Positions 1 to 5,776 of a stretch of 10,194 bases of DNA are shown here, one piece after another (the first letter of the stretch is position 1; every line of letters starts with the position of its first letter). The stretch is taken from positions 1 to 10,194 of the forward strand of contig JAUILX010000023.1 in assembly GCA_030433395.1 (NCBI GenBank), given 5' to 3'. Position numbers and translations under genes: made by a program. Below the pieces are notes generated by a model. It did no database searches. It saw nothing but the letters and a program-made list of their open reading frames with translations, and was not told where the DNA came from. The DNA comes from Chlamydiia bacterium. Lineage in GTDB: Bacteria; Chlamydiota; Chlamydiia; Chlamydiales; JACKPQ01.

Positions 1-818
1 GCCTTTTCATCGATATCAATTTTTTCAATCTTCTGATTTTTAGCAGCTTCTGGATTAAGCTTGCGGGGGACATCACCTTCAGCTTCTCCTAGCTCTTTCA
101 AGAATTTTGGGCCGATGGTAAGTAGATCGCAGCCAGCAAGCTCTAGGATTTCGCCGCTGTTACGAAATGAGGCTCCCATGACTTGGGTATCGTGACCAAA
201 GCGCTTATAGTAATTATAAATAGTTGCAACTGATTGAACTCCAGGATCTTCGGTGGGTTCAAAGTCTTTATTTGCGACTTTTTTGTGCCAATCGAGGATG
301 CGTCCTACAAAAGGGGAGATAAGGGTGGCTCCAGCTTCTGCGCAGGCGATGGCCTGGGGCAGGCTAAACATGAGGGTCATGTTGCAGTGAATCCCTTCTT
401 TTTCAAGGACTTTGGCAGCTAAAACGCCTTCCCATGTCGATGCGAGTTTAATGAGAATCCGCTCGCGGGCAATACCTGCTTTTTCGTAGAGATCTATGAG
501 ATGGCGACCTTTTGCAATGCTCCCTTCAACATCAAATGAGAGCCGAGCGTCTACTTCAGTTGAAACACGACCTGGTACGATTTTAAGAATTTCTAAGCCA
601 AAATTGACAAAGATTTTGTCCATAATCTGAGCAATATCGCCTTTCCCAAAGGTGATGGCTTCATCTACAAGCTGCTTATATTCATCCATTTGAGAGGCAG
701 CATATATTAAGGAAGGATTGGTGGTGGCATCGGTTGGCTTATAGCGCTTGATTTCTTCAATTTCACCTGTATCTGCCACAATTGTAGTCATTTGTGAGAG
801 TTTATCGAGCTTAGACAT
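1..818 (-). CDS. tal: Transaldolase, TalB-type (C-terminal end missing)
   Basis: Transaldolase moves a three-carbon dihydroxyacetone unit between sugar phosphates (sedoheptulose-7-phosphate plus glyceraldehyde-3-phosphate to erythrose-4-phosphate plus fructose-6-phosphate) in the cytoplasmic non-oxidative pentose phosphate pathway. Reading leftward from the ATG at 818-816 gives 272 open codons to the window edge. All expected active-site residues are visible and line up with E. coli TalB: Asp16, Asn34 (in TDATTNPSL), Glu88 (STEVDAR), the Schiff-base Lys124 (ILIKLASTWEG), Asn146 and Thr148 (CNMTLMFS), Ser168 and Arg173 (SPFVGRILDW). The family is usually about 315-330 residues, so some 45-55 C-terminal residues lie outside. 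The start is supported by AAGGA (828-824, minus strand) 5 bases upstream of the ATG and by the family-typical N-terminus MSKLDKLSQMTTIVADTGE. It is transcribed away from the neighbouring 955-3993 gene. Its own promoter is unclear: the best guess is TTGCAC (879-874) with TATTTG (857-852), which is weak. Confidence 0.96.
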   Translation of the reverse strand, partial: MSKLDKLSQMTTIVADTGEIEEIKRYKPTDATTNPSLIYAASQMDEYKQLVDEAITFGKGDIAQIMDKIFVNFGLEILKIVPGRVSTEVDARLSFDVEGSIAKGRHLIDLYEKAGIARERILIKLASTWEGVLAAKVLEKEGIHCNMTLMFSLPQAIACAEAGATLISPFVGRILDWHKKVANKDFEPTEDPGVQSVATIYNYYKRFGHDTQVMGASFRNSGEILELAGCDLLTIGPKFLKELGEAEGDVPRKLNPEAAKNQKIEKIDIDEK

Positions 819-893
819 AATTTTCCTTTTTTCCCTTTTTGCTCAGGGTACCAAATAGGGTGATTAGTCGCTAGTGCAACATAAAATATTTAC

Positions 894-922
894 TTGACTT
901 TATATTCCTTTTAGTTTAATAT
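894..922 (+). promoter_or_regulatory. Sigma-70-type promoter for the 1012-residue protein gene
   Basis: TTGACT (894-899, five of six to the -35 consensus) is followed after exactly 17 bases by TAATAT (917-922, four of six to the -10 consensus). An alternative -10, TTTAAT at 915-920, fits the consensus better but leaves only 15 bases. Transcription would start near 929, giving a leader of about 25 bases before the TTG start at 955. The region is strongly AT-rich, as bacterial promoters often are. This is a pattern match by eye in the divergent gap between tal and the large gene. Confidence 0.5.
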
Positions 923-944
923 CAAAACGAAAAATTAAGCATAT

Positions 945-957
945 AGGTATTATTTTG
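945..957 (+). promoter_or_regulatory. Ribosome binding site deciding a TTG start
   Basis: A short AGG core (945-947) lies 7 bases before TTG at 955-957. No ATG or GTG occurs in frame between the promoter and this point, and the first in-frame ATG is only at codon 50, where it would remove what reads as normal coding sequence. The TTG is therefore the best start, although the Shine-Dalgarno match is weak and initiation is probably inefficient. Confidence 0.5.
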
Positions 958-3900
958 ACTAATTTAATTAATGCACTCCCTTATTTATTGTGCCGTGCTC
1001 CAAGAGATTCCTTGGATTTAGGCAAAAACTATTCACACATTGTTAAGCAGTCTCTTGCACCAGAAATTCTTCCTGATCAGCAATTGGATAAAGTTAGGCC
1101 AATGAGTCGCCCCTTGGTTAATGCAATTTTGGGCCAGGGTAAACTAAAAGCACGCGATGTGATTGGTTATTTTAAGCATCTGTTAACTTTTACCGGTGGT
1201 GGTAGTCTATCTAAGGCTCTGGATAGTTGGTCCCCTTTTGAGCAGCGTTTGCAAAAAGTGTCAAACCAGAAAGAGCTTATTGATTTATCTGATGATGTGC
1301 TGACTAAATTTGGGGAAAGTGACTCTATTTTGATTCGAGGTGGATATGGTACAAGTCAGACTTATCTACGAAACTTAAGCGATCTCGATGAATATGCTAA
1401 AAGTATTGGATCCGTGTTGAGTGATCTTACGCATGAAGGATTAAACATTTTTCCAGGCGAAGTAAAAGAAGCGGTTTTTGAGCACTTTTACCAGGGAAGT
1501 ACAGATAAACTAGCTAATGATGTTGGTGTGCTTTTAAGAGGCTTGTTTCCTTCAAAGCATGTTGAAGATCTTATAGATGTTGTCGTCGATCAGTTAAAAC
1601 AAGAGAAGACGCTTGAGGAGGCTTTTCAAAAGGGACTACAAACGGCTTTGCTTTCAAAGCTTGATGAAGAGCGAGATTTTGTCAGTGGCTTATTGGGACC
1701 GTTTTCCCCCGGCCTAATTGACGGGCTAAAAGAGAGGGGAGTTGCAAAGCAAGAGCAGCCTGTCTGGTATAAATTAAGTCGCAGTGGTAATGGATATGAA
1801 TTAGATGTCCACGGAATTTCAAATGGAGAGGTTTTTAAGCTCAATTACAAAATGGACGCTGTTTCTAAGGAGTTGATTTATCAATTGCTGGCTTTTAGAA
1901 AGATGCCTCAAATAACAGAGGTCTCCTATTCGTTTGATGATATTCGCACATATCTTAACCGAAGCTGTAGCTTAAGTTATGAGTCTAAGAAAGCACGCTC
2001 TACTGACCAAGTGAATGAGCAGCGCTTGATTATGAATATGATTGAGGATTGCGGCTTTGTTGTTGATCCAGCTGTTATTCAAAGCGATGCAAGGCTAGCT
2101 CAAAAAACAATCCCCCAAGAGAGGGTTGTCAATCAGCCTGGCGTTTGTTTGCCAAGTGCTGTTAAGGAGCTTTTGCTCAAGTTTGTTAAAGAAGCTGGCA
2201 TTCATCCTGCATATATTGAGATTGCTATGCTCTGCATTGACCGAGCTTTAGGACCCGATGCAGCTGCAGCCGCTAGGGCAATTTGTAAAGAACTTTTGCC
2301 GAGCATGAAATTTGTTCCAAATCGGGATGGGATTGGCCTTGTCAATAGATACCTTGATTATCAAATTAATCAAGCTGAAGGGTGGATTAAGAAAGAAGCC
2401 TGGCATTTAGCAAAGCTCATCCTTTCTAAGCTTTCAGCTAGTTATTTGCCCGAAAATTTGCAAGTGCTTGTTTGGCATTTAGAGCTGCAGCTTGCAAAAG
2501 TGGTTTTGCCAATCATTGCGCAACTTTTTGTCTGGCACGCATCTAAAAAAGAGGAATGGAAAAAGCAGCTTGTATATTTTAAGGATCTCCTCACTCGAGA
2601 GGGCAAAGTGGATCTTGCAGATAAGGAGTATGGATTAGGTGCTATTCAACATTTTTGGAATGAAGGCAGTCCTTTGAAACAGACTTTTGATCAGCGTGAT
2701 GATCGAGTCTACTACCAAAAAACTAGTCTGTTTATCTCATCAGAGCAGTGGATTAATGAATACATTCCGTTTTCTAATTATCTTGTTTTAGAGGACTCTT
2801 GTGGGAAAAAAAGCATTCTAATTCGTGAAAATCTTAGTGTTTCTGCTAGCATGAACTTATTGCATCAATTAACCGGAGCAAAGGTATCTGCTTTCGTAGA
2901 GAGTCAAATAAGAGCTGCAATTGAAAGTAGCACAGATGCCTCAGATGTTAAAGAAAATGTATTGATTCAATTTGATCTGCGTGAGGGCAAGCTCACTTCA
3001 GCTGATCCTTTTGCAAATGCATATCTTGTTTTTAGTTACTTAACCCAAGGAAAAATAGCTCTTGCAGAGCAGGCTTTTGATAAGCTTAAATCGTGCGTAT
3101 CTGGTAACTCTTTACCTAAAGATGTGAGCCTCATTTTGAAAAAGATGCTTCCACTTGTGTTTTTGTTAAAAGATCACTCGGCTTATGTTCTTCAGCTGAA
3201 AATGTTGGCACTTTGTGAGCAGTTGGATCTGCCAGAGAAAATTGGGGTGTGGGATTATGTTGAGCTAGGTGTGCTCGAGGGGATCATGGAGTGCTATTTA
3301 TCCTCGATTAAGCAAGGCTTATCTAGTGAAGATGAGGAGGCAGTTTTAAAGATGATTGAGCGTCGAATCAAGCATATTTTACACGAGCAATTACCGGAAT
3401 CTATACCAAGTCAAGCTGTTGATTATTTCTCGTCATACGCTGTTTTACCGGAAATTAAAAAGCGCAAAGGCTATGGCGCTCAAGGCCCAATTGATAAGTT
3501 CGCTAGTTCACAGTTAGCTAAATGGGGCTTTCAGCAGCTAGATGAACAAGCTAAGTATCGGGCTTTTGATTGTCTTGGCGAAGAGATGCAAGATGGCGAC
3601 CATTCCTTTAATAACGAAAGAAATTACGATCCTAGCTCTTTGATACACTTATTCCCGAGTTTCTACTTACTTGCAAAGGAAAGAGATTCAGATTTAAATC
3701 AAACGCTCGAAAAATTGCATGGAATTGGAACTTACCATCCAACAGCTGCCATGATACATGATGTGTTGCTAGACGTGCTTGATAATCCTGATGCATACCC
3801 AACTTTTGCTGAGGTTGATGATGCTTTTAATGCTGGGAGTTTAGCTGTTCAGTCTCTATTTGAGGAAAAGCTTTTGGATCAGATTTTAACATCTAAAGTT

Positions 3901-3993
3901 CAGTCAAGCATTCTTAACTACTTTAATCGTATAAGTTCGAAATCAATTCAACCCGTTGCCCGCTTTGCATTAAGCTTTTTAGTTGGAAGTTGA
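955..3993 (+). CDS. Large, probably cytoplasmic, mostly helical protein of unknown function
   Basis: I do not recognise this 1012-residue protein as a named family. It begins at TTG (955) with a weak AGG ribosome site and ends at TGA 3991-3993. There is no signal peptide and no clear membrane span; the most hydrophobic stretch, about residues 500-528 (VVLPIIAQLFVWHA), looks like a buried helix. Composition suggests helical bundles rich in Leu, Lys and Glu throughout, apart from a likely beta section around residues 270-300. Residues about 669-760 contain a segment ending in EGKLTSADPFAN followed by AYLVFSYLTQGKIALAEQAF, which reads like a tetratricopeptide-type helix pair; from memory it resembles a module in very large proteins of environmental chlamydiae (inference, low certainty). 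The codon pattern is continuous with no break, so it appears intact. It lies between tal and the V-ATPase operon, with its own promoter, and its end overlaps a convergent small gene. It could be a lineage-specific structural or secreted effector-like protein; no catalytic motif is visible. Confidence 0.85.
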   Translation: MTNLINALPYLLCRAPRDSLDLGKNYSHIVKQSLAPEILPDQQLDKVRPMSRPLVNAILGQGKLKARDVIGYFKHLLTFTGGGSLSKALDSWSPFEQRLQKVSNQKELIDLSDDVLTKFGESDSILIRGGYGTSQTYLRNLSDLDEYAKSIGSVLSDLTHEGLNIFPGEVKEAVFEHFYQGSTDKLANDVGVLLRGLFPSKHVEDLIDVVVDQLKQEKTLEEAFQKGLQTALLSKLDEERDFVSGLLGPFSPGLIDGLKERGVAKQEQPVWYKLSRSGNGYELDVHGISNGEVFKLNYKMDAVSKELIYQLLAFRKMPQITEVSYSFDDIRTYLNRSCSLSYESKKARSTDQVNEQRLIMNMIEDCGFVVDPAVIQSDARLAQKTIPQERVVNQPGVCLPSAVKELLLKFVKEAGIHPAYIEIAMLCIDRALGPDAAAAARAICKELLPSMKFVPNRDGIGLVNRYLDYQINQAEGWIKKEAWHLAKLILSKLSASYLPENLQVLVWHLELQLAKVVLPIIAQLFVWHASKKEEWKKQLVYFKDLLTREGKVDLADKEYGLGAIQHFWNEGSPLKQTFDQRDDRVYYQKTSLFISSEQWINEYIPFSNYLVLEDSCGKKSILIRENLSVSASMNLLHQLTGAKVSAFVESQIRAAIESSTDASDVKENVLIQFDLREGKLTSADPFANAYLVFSYLTQGKIALAEQAFDKLKSCVSGNSLPKDVSLILKKMLPLVFLLKDHSAYVLQLKMLALCEQLDLPEKIGVWDYVELGVLEGIMECYLSSIKQGLSSEDEEAVLKMIERRIKHILHEQLPESIPSQAVDYFSSYAVLPEIKKRKGYGAQGPIDKFASSQLAKWGFQQLDEQAKYRAFDCLGEEMQDGDHSFNNERNYDPSSLIHLFPSFYLLAKERDSDLNQTLEKLHGIGTYHPTAAMIHDVLLDVLDNPDAYPTFAEVDDAFNAGSLAVQSLFEEKLLDQILTSKVQSSILNYFNRISSKSIQPVARFALSFLVGS

Positions 3994-4221
3994 AGACGAA
4001 GCAGCTGTAGATTGAGAGACGGTTCCAGCAACGATAGCTATAGCTGCTATCATGGCCAGTCCCCATCCCATCATTGACATGCCGATTGCCTGCTCTTCAT
4101 AATCAGCGCAATTTTCCGCGGGGGGCAGTGGAGAGGGGAGCTCGCAGCAGTCTTCATCAAATGCACTGAGTGGCATTGTGATAATGGTGCCAGCTATTAA
4201 AATCATAGATAGCTTTTTCAT
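3979..4221 (-). CDS. Small exported single-span membrane protein, unknown function
   Basis: This is an 80-residue protein read leftward from ATG 4221-4219, with AGAGG (4232-4228) six bases upstream and a plausible promoter beyond. Residues 1-20 form a signal peptide: MKKL, a hydrophobic core ILIAGTIITMPL and a likely cleavage site after LSA. The next part (21-43) is acidic and holds three cysteines (Cys25, Cys26, Cys38) plus a proline patch SPLPP. Residues about 46-68 (IGMSMMGWGLAMIAAIAIVA) form a small-residue-rich transmembrane helix, followed by a polar Ser/Thr/Ala tail. It should sit in the inner membrane, or possibly the outer membrane, with the cysteine region outside the cytoplasm. Its signal peptide, ribosome site and promoter argue that it is real despite its size. 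Its last 15 bases overlap the end of the convergent large gene. I recall similar short proteins with a GWG-alanine/isoleucine helix in environmental chlamydiae, but cannot give a function. Confidence 0.75.
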   Translation of the reverse strand: MKKLSMILIAGTIITMPLSAFDEDCCELPSPLPPAENCADYEEQAIGMSMMGWGLAMIAAIAIVAGTVSQSTAASSSTSN

Positions 4222-4253
4222 TGTTAACCTCTAATTAATTACCTAATCTTACT

Positions 4254-4282
4254 AATATACTATTGCAAAATAAATTTGTTTA
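4254..4282 (-). promoter_or_regulatory. Promoter for the 80-residue exported protein
   Basis: On the minus strand, TAAACA (4282-4277, four of six to the -35 consensus) is separated by 17 bases from TATATT (4259-4254, five of six to the -10 consensus). Transcription would begin near 4247, about 26 bases before the ATG at 4221, and the AGAGG ribosome site falls within that leader. The spacing is ideal and the position fits the gene, but this is a match by eye in AT-rich DNA. Confidence 0.45.
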
Positions 4283-4311
4283 AAATAATTGATTTTTTTG
4301 AGGAAGCTTTT

Positions 4312-4383
4312 ATGCCCTTGCTTGATATGCTAATTTGCGCTATGATGAGGCAATTTCAGATAGATGTTAAGGAGCTTCTATGA
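4312..4383 (+). CDS. Possible 23-residue leader ORF coupled to atpE
   Basis: ATG at 4312 is preceded by GAGGA (4300-4304) with a 7-base gap, a good ribosome site. The frame encodes 23 residues (beginning MPLLDMLICAMM, ending QIDVKELL) and stops at TGA 4381-4383. That stop overlaps the atpE start as ATGA, the same junction used at three later points in this operon. This coincidence is the main argument that it is translated and couples to atpE. Against it, the peptide has no recognisable features, and the best promoter match (4318-4346) would begin transcription inside it. If the transcript instead starts upstream, a weak candidate is TTGCAA (4263-4268) with AATAAT (4284-4289), at a short spacing of 15. 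Confidence 0.35.
   Translation: MPLLDMLICAMMRQFQIDVKELL
4318..4346 (+). promoter_or_regulatory. Candidate promoter of the V-ATPase operon
   Basis: TTGCTT (4318-4323, matching the TTG half of the -35 consensus) stands 17 bases before TATGAT (4341-4346, five of six to the -10 consensus). The start point would be near 4353, giving a leader of about 27 bases that contains the strong AAGGAG ribosome site (4369-4374) five bases before the atpE ATG. The -35 is poor, so either the site is weak or needs an activator, or the true promoter lies further upstream. It conflicts with the possible leader ORF at 4312-4383, since both cannot act from the same transcript. Confidence 0.4.
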
Positions 4384-5012
4384 TTGATCAGCAACACCCT
4401 CAAGATAAGGTGAAAAGAATTTGCGATGCCCTCAAAGCTGAAACTCTTGATCCAGCAAAGCGCGAGGCTGAATCTCTCATTAATGAGAGCAAACGCAAGG
4501 GTAAGGAAATTGTCGACGCAGCGCGAACCGAGGGGGAGAAGCTGATTGCTCAAGCTGAAGAGGAGATTAGCAGGAAGCGCGCAACTGCTGAAAGCGCACT
4601 TAAGCTTGCAGCTCGTCAAACAGTTGAGGCCCTTAAACAGAGAATTGAATCAGAGTTTTTTAATCGTGAGCTTGTTGGATTAGTCGAGACTCAGCTGCAA
4701 AAAAGCGACATTATTGCAAAGCTCATAGAAACAGTTGTCACCGCTATCGAAAAAGAAGGGACTGATGCCGATTTAGAAGCGATTATTCCAAAACTTATTT
4801 CAGCTGATGAAGTCAATAAGGCTCTTGGAAAGGCAGTCATTGAAAGACTCAAATCTCAGGGTGTTATTTTGGGTGATATCAAGGGCGGGGCTGAGGTTAA
4901 GCTCGTCGATAAGCATATTACGCTAGATATTACCGATGAAGCATTATGTAACTTGCTCGCAGATTACATTCGCGATGATTTTCGTGAGCTCATTTTTAGT
5001 GGAAAAAATTAG
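4380..5012 (+). CDS. atpE: V-type ATP synthase subunit E (peripheral stalk)
   Basis: Subunit E is the peripheral-stalk protein that holds the A3B3 head still against rotor torque. This 210-residue protein has the family's two-part build. Residues about 1-105 form a long charged helix rich in Lys, Glu, Arg and Ala (for example EAESLINESKRKGKEIVDAA) that would pair as a coiled coil with a second stalk subunit. Residues about 110-210 form a globular domain that binds the top of the head, with the family-like segments VNKALGKAVIERLKSQGV and the ending LADYIRDDFRELIF. The length is typical. The ATG start has a strong AAGGAG (4369-4374) five bases upstream. It is the first clear gene of the operon, and its TAG stop shares one base with the GTG start of the next gene (TAGTG). 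Note that atpE here means the V-type E subunit, not the F-type c-ring subunit of the same symbol. Confidence 0.95.
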   Translation: MIDQQHPQDKVKRICDALKAETLDPAKREAESLINESKRKGKEIVDAARTEGEKLIAQAEEEISRKRATAESALKLAARQTVEALKQRIESEFFNRELVGLVETQLQKSDIIAKLIETVVTAIEKEGTDADLEAIIPKLISADEVNKALGKAVIERLKSQGVILGDIKGGAEVKLVDKHITLDITDEALCNLLADYIRDDFRELIFSGKN

Positions 5013-5776
5013 TGCATTATTATTTTTTAGCTGCATCTCTTCCTGATATTGAACTAGGACAAGAGCCTGAGCTCTCGTTTAGCGCTTTGATGCTCTTATT
5101 TCATGAAAACCTTTCTAAAAGCGATTTGGCTGATATCAACCGTTTGCGTTGGTTAATTGATATTGAAAATGTTCGCAAATTTATCAGAGATCAGCCTCTT
5201 AACCCCTTTGGACTGCTTACGCGCAAGGAAATTGAAGAGGCGCTTTTAAACCGCACACTTTTTCCCGACTATGTTTTTGATATTCTTGATCAAGGTGAAG
5301 ATCATTTTTATAAAATTTACCTAGCTTTTTTTCGAACTGAGGCTACCGCTGAAAAGGGTTTTTTAAAACGCTATTTTACTTTTGAGCGAAATTTACGTTT
5401 GTGTTTGGCTGCAGTGCGAGCAAAGAATGTGGGCAGGGATTTGAGCAAAGAGTTAGCAGATGCAGACCAAACTGACTTTTTGGTTCGAGCATTGATCGCA
5501 AGCAAAGATGCTAGTGAACCAGATTTCCCTTTTGAACTTCGCTCGCTCCACGATCTCGTCAAAAATTTATCAGATGATCCTTTTGAACAATACTGTGAGA
5601 TCACACGTTACAGATTTAAGAAGATAGGTGAGCTTGCTAAGGATTATCCTTTCAGTCTAGAGGCCTTAATGATTTACACTCTTCGCCTTATGCTTGCTGA
5701 GGAGTGGTATTATTTAAATGAAGAAGAGGGACAAAAGCGCTTAAACGCATTGATACACCATAAGGAAACCGCATGA
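5012..5776 (+). CDS. DUF2764 protein, probable V-ATPase subunit C/d-like component
   Basis: This 254-residue protein belongs to the DUF2764 group encoded between atpE and atpA in chlamydial and spirochaete V-ATPase operons (CT309 position in C. trachomatis, from memory). Hallmarks are the N-terminal YYFLAASLPDIELGQ and the segment RLRWLIDIENVRKFI followed by NPFGLLTRKEIEEAL. It is soluble and all-helical, without signal or membrane spans. By position it takes the place of subunit C (the d-type socket joining the central shaft to the membrane ring), and that role is inferred, not shown. The start is GTG at 5012; it lacks a strong ribosome site (only GTGGAA just upstream) and shares a base with the atpE stop, so translation is probably coupled to atpE. 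The next in-frame ATG, near residue 28, would remove the conserved N-terminus. It ends in an ATGA overlap with atpA. Confidence 0.88.
   Translation: MHYYFLAASLPDIELGQEPELSFSALMLLFHENLSKSDLADINRLRWLIDIENVRKFIRDQPLNPFGLLTRKEIEEALLNRTLFPDYVFDILDQGEDHFYKIYLAFFRTEATAEKGFLKRYFTFERNLRLCLAAVRAKNVGRDLSKELADADQTDFLVRALIASKDASEPDFPFELRSLHDLVKNLSDDPFEQYCEITRYRFKKIGELAKDYPFSLEALMIYTLRLMLAEEWYYLNEEEGQKRLNALIHHKETA

Noticed and set aside
234..422. 62-codon plus-strand open frame with ATG
   Set aside because: It lies wholly inside tal on the opposite strand, whose active-site residues are all in place; the frame has no family features of its own.
852..879. TTGCAC with TATTTG on the minus strand as a tal promoter
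   Set aside because: Each half matches only three consensus bases; kept as a remark in the tal entry and not as a feature.
4033..4051. Inverted repeat GATAGC with GCTATC around a 7-base loop, considered as terminator of the large gene
   Set aside because: The stem is only 6 bases, half of them A-T, without a following T-run, and it lies inside the 80-residue gene where it codes for the Ala/Ile membrane helix.
4356..4619. 87-codon minus-strand open frame across the atpE start
   Set aside because: It is antisense to the clear atpE coding sequence and its ribosome site, and its Cys/Ser/Leu-rich composition is typical of a reverse-frame shadow of a coiled-coil gene.
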